Source: Spirulina sp. SIO3F2 (GTDB taxonomy: Bacteria > Cyanobacteriota > Cyanobacteriia > Cyanobacteriales > Spirulinaceae). Taken from it: DNA of 38,664 nucleotides. A program made the translations under genes and the position numbers. Below, piece by piece: positions 26,455-34,396 of the stretch (its first letter is position 1; each line of letters begins with the position of its first letter). The stretch spans positions 1 to 38,664 of the forward strand of contig JAAHHN010000040.1 in the NCBI GenBank assembly GCA_010672165.1, in the 5' to 3' direction. The notes under the pieces are model-generated. The model ran no database searches, was not told the origin of the DNA, and saw only the letters and a list, made by a program, of their open reading frames with translations.

Positions 26455-27512
26455 ATTTCAATAGCCTGATTGACAGCTTCTGCATTAATTTGAATATCGT
26501 CTCGAATCACCCGTCCATGTCGTGGATCAGCCTCAAAGAGTTCACCCATAGAGAGCATTGCTTCTGGCAAACGACCGTCCGCTTGGAACATTGCCCGGTT
26601 CATTTCAATGTCCCCTTTTTCAAGTCCCGCATAGTCATTGGCAAAATCCTCTGGGCTAATATCGAGTTGTTGACCCACCAGTTCAAAGACTGGTTTAGGA
26701 TCAACCTCTAACAGATGCATTAAATCAAACCAAGCTAAAACAAATTGTTTGAATTCCGCTTGTTTAGCCTGCACCGTTGAGACGCTTGAGATCAAACCAT
26801 CAATGACCAAACTGTCGAGATCCTTAGTTGTGTAGGGAATGTTGCCCTGGATTTCTTCTGCTATTTCTCCCAATAGTGGTTCCCATAACACTGCTCCATC
26901 CAGCTTGCCTTCACTCATCATTTGAGCAGCAATTTCATTGGAGACATCTTGAATTTCAATCGTCTGGGGATCAATTTGATATTTATCCAACGCTTCAAGC
27001 CAGATCAAATGGTTGACTGTTCCGAGCTTGACACCCACTTGCTTATCTTTAAGGGCTTCAAGAGATTTAAACTCTGGTTGTGTAACAATCCCATCTGCTC
27101 CCGCTGAAACATTGGTCACCATAATAAAGGCCGGTTGATCTTCGCCAGGCGTGGATTGCAGAATATCCCAGAGGGCGGTAAAGGCTGCATCCAGTCGCCC
27201 ACGTAGAACTGCACGAGAAGAATCTTGCTGATTGTCGAAACGGACAAATTCCACATCTAAGCCGCGTTTCTCAAATAAGCCAGCCTCCTTTGCATAGATG
27301 GCTACATCGAATCCTGGCCATTGGGTAATACCGATTTGCAAGGTTTTAGTGGGAGCGTTCTGCCCAATGCAACCGGGGAGGGAAAGCGTCAATAGCAGCA
27401 CCATGACAAATAAGCTCGCCAAAAGCCTTACCGACTGGGACTTAAGTGAAGAACTGAGGCGAGACTGCACCCCCCTGAGCATCATCAATTTGGGCAGTTT
27501 GGGGAGGTTCAT
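26442..27512 (-). CDS. Lipoprotein solute-binding protein, NMT1/SsuA/ThiY-like
   Basis: About 356 residues. I chose ATG 27512, preceded by AGGA, over the upstream TTG 27536. A signal peptide ends in the lipobox LPG-C (about Cys48). The mature protein opens with LQIGITQWPGFDVAIYAKEAGLFEKRGLDVEFV, the hallmark of the NMT1/THI5-like periplasmic binding family (sulfonate, taurine, nitrate, thiamine precursors). GRLDAAFTALWDIL and QVGVKLGT are further family features. No permease or ATPase gene is nearby. Instead the gene overlaps that of a membrane kinase, which suggests that it presents its ligand to the kinase. The ligand is unknown. Confidence 0.87.
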   Translation of the reverse strand: MNLPKLPKLMMLRGVQSRLSSSLKSQSVRLLASLFVMVLLLTLSLPGCIGQNAPTKTLQIGITQWPGFDVAIYAKEAGLFEKRGLDVEFVRFDNQQDSSRAVLRGRLDAAFTALWDILQSTPGEDQPAFIMVTNVSAGADGIVTQPEFKSLEALKDKQVGVKLGTVNHLIWLEALDKYQIDPQTIEIQDVSNEIAAQMMSEGKLDGAVLWEPLLGEIAEEIQGNIPYTTKDLDSLVIDGLISSVSTVQAKQAEFKQFVLAWFDLMHLLEVDPKPVFELVGQQLDISPEDFANDYAGLEKGDIEMNRAMFQADGRLPEAMLSMGELFEADPRHGRVIRDDIQINAEAVNQAIEIWKP

Positions 27513-27772
27513 ATTCCTGGCTTTGTTGGATATCAAATGGTCTGCATTTCTGTTGGGCTATTCTTTTTCAATGAATTTGAGCGATATTCAGGACAATCAG
27601 AGAAGAAGCTAATGCTAAAGAATAGTGGTACTTGGGTATTCTTCTGTATTGGTATTTGTCTATACAAATTATCATAATTTTCATTAAAGATCACTTTTAT
27701 GAGTGTAAGTAATGTTTAATTGCTATTGCGGCCATTTCGATCTTCTCTATGCTAATTCAGTAATGCTTGGAG
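27513..27772. other. Spacer upstream of the binding-protein operon
   Basis: AT-rich, no gene. AAGAATA at 27618-27624 pairs perfectly with TATTCTT at 27637-27643 (12-nt loop), about 105 nt upstream of the binding-protein start. It could be an operator or leader hairpin. The operon promoter must lie here, but no convincing boxes stand out. Confidence 0.35.
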
Positions 27773-28086
27773 CTATTCACCTTCAAATTCTTTAGTCAAG
27801 GATAAGACTTGATGAATAAAGAGTAAAAATTGGGGTTCTTCAGTCTGAAGTTGAGCCAGTCGCTCTGCGATATCAAGAAATAGACCTCCAACACCTGAAT
27901 CAGCGATCTCAGCTAAAATCCCTTGAGAAAAAATTGAAATGATAGCTGTGATTTGATAAATATCAGGACTTGCTAGTGAATAAGTACCAGAATAAGAAAA
28001 ACTGAAGTTCGATTTTTGATATAACTGTTCCGAATTCAAAAGCAATTGTAGTTCACCTAGAGGATCTCGATGAATTGAGATCCTCT
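27773..28086 (-). pseudogene. Remnant of a hybrid histidine kinase C-terminus
   Basis: The minus-strand frame, open from just after a stop at 28087-28089 and ending at 27773, resembles residues of about 648-745 of the hybrid kinase encoded at 24175-26454. GELQLLLNSEQ matches DKLQALLDLEW. AEIADSGVGGLFLDIAERLAQL matches AELYELASGGLFFEIEEQMARL. HQVLSLTKEFEGE matches RQVLHLTQEFEGE. The upstream kinase domains are missing and the frame stops directly after EFEGE, about 14 residues short. It is best read as the decayed end of a duplicated kinase gene. A short expressed protein starting at TTG 28045 cannot be excluded. Confidence 0.65.
28059..28086. repeat. Perfect 10-bp stem hairpin
   Basis: AGAGGATCTC at 28059-28068 pairs exactly with GAGATCCTCT at 28077-28086 across an 8-nt loop. 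It lies at the upstream edge of the kinase remnant and may mark the end of an inserted or rearranged segment. There is no T-run, so a terminator is unlikely. Confidence 0.5.
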
Positions 28087-28787
28087 AATGACATAAGCTC
28101 TAAAATTGAGATGTGACGCAAATATTTTGTTTGAGTTGATTGCAAAAAATGTAGTTTTTGATACAAAAAACATTGAACCTGATTGCCAAAATCATTGCAG
28201 TTCTGCTTACGTGAGCATAACTGTGTATTTAGGAAAAGCGAGTCAATCTATTAAGACTGTGCTACTTGAGGCAACTAACCTCCAAAAAGAAATGATATGT
28301 TTTAGGACGTATCATTAAATGAGACTAAACTCTTTAAGGAATAGGCGATAGCGATGACCTGAACGATCTCACGATCTAAAAAGTGAGTTAGGGCGATGAA
28401 TCCCGCGACAGCAATATGCAGAGATTCAATTGATGGCAGTCTCTAGTGCTAGATTTTCCTATCCGAAATCTCCTGAAATTCTGCTTAAAGCTGCGTTGAT
28501 AGATTTGCTTGGAGAAGATTTATGCTCAGTCCATGTGCATTGTCAAAAAATATCAGTACAATTTAATTAGACTGCATCTATTTTGAAACCTGGGGTTTTG
28601 GGCAGGGAAATAACCCAGCGGGGTTTAGAGTAACCACAAGGGGATGGCCTTTACCGTATTCCAAAACGACACATCTCAATCTGTTTGGGCTTAGAACCGC
28701 ACAAAACCGTGCTCTCCTCGATCCAGATGTTGGTTGTGCCTCTTCTTCAAGGATTTTCCTTTTACGCTTCAGACCCTCTTCAATTCC
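28087..28787. other. Gene-poor spacer with decayed sequence
   Basis: About 700 bases without a convincing gene. Two short open stretches stand out: minus strand about 28306-28445 (contains HIAVAGFIALTHFLDREIV) and plus strand 28433-28570 (45 codons from ATG, contains YPKSPEILLKAALIDLLGED). I recognise neither and both may be fragments of decayed genes. The promoter of the UrtA-like kinase gene should lie near the right end. Confidence 0.35.
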
Positions 28788-30986
28788 ATGATCCCTCTCC
28801 GCCCCCACAATCAGAAAATCCGGGTTGGCATCCTTCATTCTTTGACAGGCACCATGGCCTTAAGCGAAACACCACTGGTGGATGTAACGCTAATGGCGAT
28901 CGCCGAAATCAATCAGGCAGGGGGGGTGCTTGGCTGTGAACTCGAACCGATTTTGCAAGATGGAGCCTCTAATCCAGAACAGTTCCACCGCATGGCCCAA
29001 CAGCTCGTTGAAATGGATCAAGTCGCCACGGTCTTTGGCTGTTGGACATCCCTTTGCCGTAAGGCTGTTTTGCCTGTTTTTGAAGCCCGTAATATCCTCC
29101 TCTGGTATCCGGTGCAGTATGAAGGTTTAGAAGGGTCGCCCTGTGTGTTTTACACGGGCTCTTGCCCCAACCAACAGGTTGAACCTGCCCTCAATTGGCT
29201 GTTGGCTCAGGGTCGGCGGCGGATTTATCTGGTCGGGTCAGATTATGTCTTCCCACGTGTAGCCAACAAAATCATCAAGGGTCAACTCAAGCAAACGCAA
29301 GGGGTTTGCGCAGGCGAAGACTATGTACCGCTTGGCTCAAACGCATTCGAGACCATTGTCAAACAAATCCAAAGCGTTCAGCCAGAGGCCATTTTCAGCA
29401 CCCTCAATGGCGATAGCAATCTGGCGTTTTATGAGCATTGTCAAAGGGCTGGAATTACCCCTACTCAAATGCCGATTATGGCGGTGAGTGTGGCTGAAGC
29501 GGAACTCAAACGCATTGGCGCATCAGCAGTGGGGCATTATGCCTGTTGGAGCTATTTCCAGAGTTTGGAAATGCCCCAAAACCAACAGTTTGTCCAACGG
29601 TTTCAGCAGCGCTACGGAGCCGATCGCGTCACCAGTGACCCCATTGAAGCGGCCTATACACAGGTTTATCTCTGGAAACAAGCGGTTGAGGCTGCGGGTA
29701 CAATTAGCACCGATGCTGTACGCCAGGCAGCCTACCATCAGCGATGGGATGCACCCGGTGGGCCCGTGACCTGTGAAACAAACCATCACCTCCAGAAAGA
29801 ATGTCGCATTGGCCAAGTCCAAGCCGATGGCCAATTCCGGATTGTTTATACCAGTCCGGGGCTACTCAAACCCCTGCCCTGGTTAGGAGTGGAGGAATAT
29901 TTTTCGGGGTCTCAGCAGGTGGTGATTGAGCTACTGCGGGAGGTGTCTCAAGGGGTGCAATATAGCTGGGAACTAGAGCAGCGATCGCACCTTCTGAAGC
30001 AAACTACCCGCCAGTTGCGCCATGAAATTCGCCAGCGTCAGCAGGCGGAACAGGCCCTGCATGCCGCGAATACAGAAATCATGGCGCTAAATGAATCCCT
30101 CCGGGCTGATAAAACCACCTTAGAGCAGCATGTCCGCTCCCGAACCCGCGATCTTGAGACTGCCCTCCGTCAGCTTCAGGACACCCAAGCTCAGCTGATC
30201 CAAACCGAGAAGATGTCAAGCCTGGGGCAAATGGTGGCGGGGATCGCCCATGAAATCAATAATCCCATCAACTTTGTTTATGGAAATCTCTTCCATCTCC
30301 AGCAATATTTGCAAGACCTCTGCGACCTTATACAACTCTATGAGCAAAGCTATGAGCCCACACCAGAAATTGCGGCGAAGGCGGAGGATATGGAGTTGGA
30401 GTTTGTTTTGGGGGATATTAATAAACTCCTAGAATCCATGGGGGTGGGAGTTGTCCGAGTGCGGGATATTGTCAGTGCGATGCGGAATTTTTCCCGGTTG
30501 GATGAGGCGGCGATTAAAGCCGTGGATCTCCATGAAGGTTTGGAGAGCACGCTGCTAATCTTAGGTAATCGCCTTAAAAGTGGTTGTGCGATCGTTAGGG
30601 ATTACGGTTCATTGCCCCCAGTTCAATGCTATCCTGCCCAGATCAATCAGGTGTTTACCAACATTATTGTTAATGCGCTCGATGCCATGGAAGAGGCCAA
30701 TTCACCCACACAACGGCTGACCATTACGACGCGGGCGATCGCAGATGAGCAAGTGCAAATTTCTTTCCAAGACACAGGGCCAGGAATTCCGCCTGAGCTT
30801 CAAGCCAAGATCTTTGATCCGTTTTTCACCACTAAGCCTGTGGGCAAAGGTACAGGTCTCGGTTTAGGAATTTGCTATCAAATTATCCAAAAGCATGATG
30901 GGCAGCTTGAGGTCTTTTCAGAATTGAATCAGGGCACAGAATTCCGGATTACATTGCCGATTGATCTGCTACTGCCCTTGACTTAA
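28788..30986 (+). CDS. Cytoplasmic histidine kinase with UrtA/AmiC-like ligand-binding domain
   Basis: About 732 residues from ATG 28788; a TTG at 28734 is possible but adds no signal peptide. Residues of about 8-375 are a complete type-1 periplasmic-binding fold of the urea/amide branch (UrtA, FmdD, AmiC): RVGILHSLTGTMALSE, then VFGCWTSLCRKAVLPVFE, then YPVQYEGLEGSPCVFYTG. A coiled linker follows, then HisKA (GIAHEINNPINF, His488) and HATPase (NIIVNALDAM, QDTGPGI, GKGTGLGLGI). No membrane helix exists anywhere, so ligand is sensed in the cytoplasm, as AmiC does. Urea or a short amide is the likely class of ligand. No regulator gene is adjacent on this strand. Confidence 0.9.
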   Translation: MIPLRPHNQKIRVGILHSLTGTMALSETPLVDVTLMAIAEINQAGGVLGCELEPILQDGASNPEQFHRMAQQLVEMDQVATVFGCWTSLCRKAVLPVFEARNILLWYPVQYEGLEGSPCVFYTGSCPNQQVEPALNWLLAQGRRRIYLVGSDYVFPRVANKIIKGQLKQTQGVCAGEDYVPLGSNAFETIVKQIQSVQPEAIFSTLNGDSNLAFYEHCQRAGITPTQMPIMAVSVAEAELKRIGASAVGHYACWSYFQSLEMPQNQQFVQRFQQRYGADRVTSDPIEAAYTQVYLWKQAVEAAGTISTDAVRQAAYHQRWDAPGGPVTCETNHHLQKECRIGQVQADGQFRIVYTSPGLLKPLPWLGVEEYFSGSQQVVIELLREVSQGVQYSWELEQRSHLLKQTTRQLRHEIRQRQQAEQALHAANTEIMALNESLRADKTTLEQHVRSRTRDLETALRQLQDTQAQLIQTEKMSSLGQMVAGIAHEINNPINFVYGNLFHLQQYLQDLCDLIQLYEQSYEPTPEIAAKAEDMELEFVLGDINKLLESMGVGVVRVRDIVSAMRNFSRLDEAAIKAVDLHEGLESTLLILGNRLKSGCAIVRDYGSLPPVQCYPAQINQVFTNIIVNALDAMEEANSPTQRLTITTRAIADEQVQISFQDTGPGIPPELQAKIFDPFFTTKPVGKGTGLGLGICYQIIQKHDGQLEVFSELNQGTEFRITLPIDLLLPLT

Positions 30987-31025
30987 GGGGGATCGCTTGA
31001 TGACTCAAATCAGTTCTCTATATTT

Positions 31026-31859
31026 ATGACCCCCAGTGTATTGATCTCATTTTGGCAAATCCTACCCGGTTGGACACAACTCCTCGCCTTTGTCACCACT
31101 TGGCTCCTCGCCTGGCTGCCCATTGCTGCCCTGATCGCCCTTGCCCTAGGCTGGCGACCCGGCCAAGCTTTGATGACGCCATATAAACTGTCTCTGCTGG
31201 CCAGCCTCTATCTCCTCATCCCCCCACTGATCTGGGGTGTGATGCAGTTTGGCAGTTACACTTTGCCAGAACTAGGCTTGCGCTGGCATAGCACGTTTAT
31301 TGGTGCAATAAGTTTAGGCTTGGGTCTGGGCGTGCTGGGATTAGCGATCGTCTTTGCTCTAGAGACGCGTTTGGGATGGGTGCAATGGCATCCTGAACAG
31401 CGATCGCCTCTGCTGCAACTCCTCCCCACCATCTTGCTTCTAGCCCTCTGGATCAGCCTCACCGAAGAAGTCCTCTTTCGCGGTCTATTTGTCACCCTGC
31501 TCCAGAAGGATGCACCCTTTGGCACAGTGACAATTCTCACCAGTGCTCTATTTGCCGCTTCGCACCTACTTTGGGAGCGCGACCAAACCCAAAGTCAACT
31601 TGCTGGCCTCTGGCTGATGGGTATGGTGTTAGTGCTCGCACGACTAGCAGCCGGGGGAGATTTATCCTTAGCAATCGGTCTCCACGCGGGCTGGATTTGG
31701 GGGTTGACTTGCTTAGATGAAGCGAAGATCATGACCTATAGCGATCGCGCTCCCGTCTGGTGGGTGGGGCGAGGGCAGCAACCCTTGGCTGGAGCGGCAG
31801 GGATTTTTTGTTTATGGGGGACAGCGTTGGTGTTGGTTTTGATAGGGTTTAGGGTGTAG
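31026..31859 (+). CDS. CPBP family intramembrane metalloprotease
   Basis: 277 residues with about eight hydrophobic helices. The CPBP (Abi, PF02517) catalytic motifs are in order: EEVLFRG (Glu147, Glu148, Arg152), AASHLLWE (His180) and GLHAGWIWG (His220). These residues form the active site of CAAX-type and bacteriocin-immunity-type proteases in the membrane. No ribosome-binding site stands out before ATG 31026. The stop codon lies inside a G-rich run. The substrate is unknown. Cyanobacteria carry many such paralogues. Confidence 0.9.
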   Translation: MTPSVLISFWQILPGWTQLLAFVTTWLLAWLPIAALIALALGWRPGQALMTPYKLSLLASLYLLIPPLIWGVMQFGSYTLPELGLRWHSTFIGAISLGLGLGVLGLAIVFALETRLGWVQWHPEQRSPLLQLLPTILLLALWISLTEEVLFRGLFVTLLQKDAPFGTVTILTSALFAASHLLWERDQTQSQLAGLWLMGMVLVLARLAAGGDLSLAIGLHAGWIWGLTCLDEAKIMTYSDRAPVWWVGRGQQPLAGAAGIFCLWGTALVLVLIGFRV

Positions 31860-31909
31860 GGGGTGGGGTGTAGAACGAAACCCAATACCCAGCACCCAAC
31901 ACCCAGCTG
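31845..31909. repeat. G-rich run with quadruplex potential and imperfect hairpin
   Basis: Four G-tracts of three or more, with loops of 1-4 nt, at 31845-31868 meet the standard G-quadruplex pattern on the plus strand. The first tracts encode the C-terminus of the CPBP protease. Downstream, C-tracts (ACCCAGC, ACCCAACACCC, about 31880-31909) can pair with the G-run in a long imperfect hairpin. It could act as terminator or insulator before the amidase gene. Confidence 0.5.
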
Positions 31910-31925
31910 CTTCGGAGTTCAGTAT

Positions 31926-33332
31926 ATGGATAAAACCGCGATCGCTTTTGCCTCGGCCATCGAGCAAGCCCAATGGATTCGCCAAGGTGAGCTGTCGCCG
32001 CTGGAACTCACGCAACTATGCCTAGAGCGGATCGCGGCGCAGGATGGCGCGATCGGGAGTTTTTTTACGGTGTTGGCAGAGGCAGCGATCGCTGAAGCCC
32101 AAACTAAAACTGAACAACTCGCCCAAAAACCCGAGCATCTGCCTCCGTTCTTTGGTGTTCCTACTGCCATCAAAGACCTCAACGCCATGGCTGGTGTGCC
32201 TTTTTCGCTGGGTGTGGCAGCTTTACGGGAGAATCCAGGGCCGGTAGACGATGGTATGGTGCAACGACTACGGGCGGCGGGCTTTACCCTTCTAGGCAAA
32301 ACAGCCACCTGTGAGTTGGGACTGTTCCCCACCACTGAAGCACCGGGTTTCCCGCCCACTCGTAACCCGTGGAACCGGGCTTATACCTCCGGTGGCTCTA
32401 GTGGTGGTGCGGCGGCGGCGGTGGCGGCGGGCTTTTGTGCGGTGGCTCAAGGCTCCGATGGGGGCGGCTCGATTCGGACACCCGCCTCCTGTTGTGGGTT
32501 GGTGGGCTTAAAGCCTGCTCGGGGTCGCGTGACCCATGCGCCGCTGGGCTACCATCCCGGCAGTATTTCTACAAATGGCATGCTTACCCGCACGGTGGCG
32601 GATGCGGCAGCGCTGTTGGATATCATTTCAGGCTATGTCACGGGCGATCCATTTTGGTTACCCTCGCCAGAACAGCCTTATGCCCAGTTGCGTGGGGAAG
32701 AGCTGCGGCCGTTGAAAATTGCTTGGAGTGACACAATTTCTCCCATTGGCCAAGCCGCTCCCATTTGCCAGGCAGCAGTGGCTCAAACAGTTCAGCAACT
32801 TGAATCCTTGGGTCATCACCTCGAACCCAGCGCTCTGGATGTTGCTGCTTTGCAAGACCCCTTTAAAGTCATCTGGCAAGCCAGCGTTTGTGCCTCTGGT
32901 TTACCATTAGAAATCCTGAGTCCGATCGCCCAATGGTTGGGTCAGCAGGCGGGGTCATTGCAACGTTACTTTGGTGCGATCCAACAGATGCAGATCGCGG
33001 CCCGGCAGCTAGTGGGCTTTTTTGAGCAATATGATGCGCTGTTGCTCCCTGTGCATCTCCACAGCCCCCTTAAGATTGGGGCGTTGGAAAATCTGCCGTT
33101 TGAGGAGACCTTAGAGCAGATTATTCATTGGATTGCGCCTTGTCCGTTAGCCAATGCCACAGGACTACCCGCGATCGCACTCCCAGCATTGCAAGATGAA
33201 CAGGGCTTACCCATTGGCATCCAAATTGTGGGCAAGCCAGCCGATGAGGCGACATTGATTCAGTTGGCACTACAGCTTGAAGCCGTGAATAATTGGCCGA
33301 CAATCCAATCACTTAAAACTTACCGCCATTAA
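31926..33332 (+). CDS. Amidase, amidase-signature family
   Basis: 468 residues from ATG 31926; the earlier frame from 31863 reads through the G/C repeat and is less likely. The Ser-cisSer-Lys triad is visible: Lys83 (TAIKDLN), Ser158 in SGGSSGG and nucleophile Ser182 in GSDGGGSIRTPAS. The family hydrolyses amides to acid and ammonia, and includes GatA, AtzF and fatty-acid amidases. Length fits a stand-alone amidase rather than GatA with GatBC partners, which are absent here. Its closeness to the UrtA/AmiC-like kinase is suggestive for amide or urea metabolism, but unproven. Confidence 0.9.
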   Translation: MDKTAIAFASAIEQAQWIRQGELSPLELTQLCLERIAAQDGAIGSFFTVLAEAAIAEAQTKTEQLAQKPEHLPPFFGVPTAIKDLNAMAGVPFSLGVAALRENPGPVDDGMVQRLRAAGFTLLGKTATCELGLFPTTEAPGFPPTRNPWNRAYTSGGSSGGAAAAVAAGFCAVAQGSDGGGSIRTPASCCGLVGLKPARGRVTHAPLGYHPGSISTNGMLTRTVADAAALLDIISGYVTGDPFWLPSPEQPYAQLRGEELRPLKIAWSDTISPIGQAAPICQAAVAQTVQQLESLGHHLEPSALDVAALQDPFKVIWQASVCASGLPLEILSPIAQWLGQQAGSLQRYFGAIQQMQIAARQLVGFFEQYDALLLPVHLHSPLKIGALENLPFEETLEQIIHWIAPCPLANATGLPAIALPALQDEQGLPIGIQIVGKPADEATLIQLALQLEAVNNWPTIQSLKTYRH

Positions 33333-33339
33333 CCCATTT

Positions 33340-33477
33340 TTATTTGGGTGGCACAACTTCTTGGCTAATCCATAGCGCTGGAATCTTGCCATTCTGTAAT
33401 CGAAAGAGATCAAAGCGTGCAAATTCTGTTTCCTCGTGGATAACACGACTGCATAAGTATCCTAGATAAGGTGTCAC
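33340..33477 (-). pseudogene. C-terminal remnant of an NTF2/SnoaL-like protein
   Basis: On the minus strand a frame ending at TAA 33340-33342 reads SRVIHEETEFARFDLFRLQNGKI and then WISQEVVPPK. This pattern (xFDLFRxxNGKI...W...Qxxpp) is the usual C-terminus of SnoaL/NTF2-like small proteins. The first two thirds of such a protein (about 130 residues) are missing, and the frame runs into the start of the next plus-strand gene. It is probably a relic left after rearrangement. Confidence 0.55.
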
Positions 33478-33492
33478 AAGTGATGTAAAGAC

Positions 33493-34383
33493 ATGATAGA
33501 GCAGAAGAATTTAGAGTCACTGCGCTGTGGAGATAAGTCCCTCCAACATGCAGACCTCAAACAGGCAGATCTTAGAGGGAGCGATCTCAGTGGTGCTGAC
33601 TTGAGCCGAGCTGACTTGAGTCAGGCTGACTTAACGGGAGCTAATTTAGCAGGCGCAATTTTGACTCGGGTAAATTTTAAGCAGACGAATTTATGCTATG
33701 CCAATCTTCAAGATGCTGAGCTATTGTGGGCGAACTTTGCAGATGCTGATTTGAGAGGGGCGAATTTACAAACTGCAAACTTACGCTTAGTTTCTTTCAA
33801 AAGAACGCTGATTGATGATAAGACACAGATGGATGATAAGTGGCGCTTAGTTTGGCGATTAATCAATAAGGGAGGGGAAGCACTTGATTTACGCGGCGTA
33901 GATTTGAGCCATACAGACCTTGATGGCGTCAAACTCCCCAAAGCTGATTTGAGCAAAGCTAATTTATTCGCTGCGGATATCAACCATGCAGACCTTAATG
34001 ACGCGAACTTTGAGCGGGCCTATCTAGAAGGGTGTAATTTTGTGTGTTCAAATTTGCAGGGCGCAAGTCTGAAAGGGAGTTATCTAGAAGATAGCCATCT
34101 TATTGAATCTGACTTAACTGGAGCAAGTTTTGATGACGCTGATCTGAGTAATGCGTTGATCTTAAATGTAAAGCTCTTGGGGGCAACATTGCAGAGAACA
34201 ACCTTGACGGGCGCTACAATTCAGCCAGCCGATTGGGCCATGAATGCCACAGAACAGTTAAAGGATATTGTGTGTGATTTTGTGTATGTCAATAAACAGC
34301 GCAGACCCTGCGATCCAAGTCTCAATTTTGACGAGGGAGAACTAGCACTGCGATTAAGTTTGGGGATATTGGGAGAAGCGTAG
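33493..34383 (+). CDS. Pentapeptide-repeat protein
   Basis: 296 residues. Two blocks of A(D/N)LxX pentapeptides (about 19-110 and 132-250) fold as right-handed quadrilateral beta helices. The first block is very regular (ADLSRADLSQADLTGANLAG). A 20-residue break (RTLIDDKTQMDDKWRLVWRL) separates them, a break found in many cyanobacterial members. The C-terminal 45 residues are not repeats and end in an amphipathic helix. There is no signal peptide or membrane segment. Pentapeptide proteins act as scaffolds or DNA mimics, but the role of this one is unknown. It is convergent with the GIDE gene, 13 nt away. Confidence 0.9.
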   Translation: MIEQKNLESLRCGDKSLQHADLKQADLRGSDLSGADLSRADLSQADLTGANLAGAILTRVNFKQTNLCYANLQDAELLWANFADADLRGANLQTANLRLVSFKRTLIDDKTQMDDKWRLVWRLINKGGEALDLRGVDLSHTDLDGVKLPKADLSKANLFAADINHADLNDANFERAYLEGCNFVCSNLQGASLKGSYLEDSHLIESDLTGASFDDADLSNALILNVKLLGATLQRTTLTGATIQPADWAMNATEQLKDIVCDFVYVNKQRRPCDPSLNFDEGELALRLSLGILGEA

Positions 34384-34396
34384 GGCTACAATCGCG

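Noticed and set aside
28120-28250. A CNDF-like word upstream of the kinase remnant, which might extend the match into the REC domain
   Set aside because: Spacing to the clear match is about 30 residues too long, and flanking residues do not align. Likely chance.
28578-28838. 86-codon minus-strand frame overlapping the start of the UrtA-like kinase gene
   Set aside because: Antisense to clear coding sequence, no domain and no ribosome-binding site.
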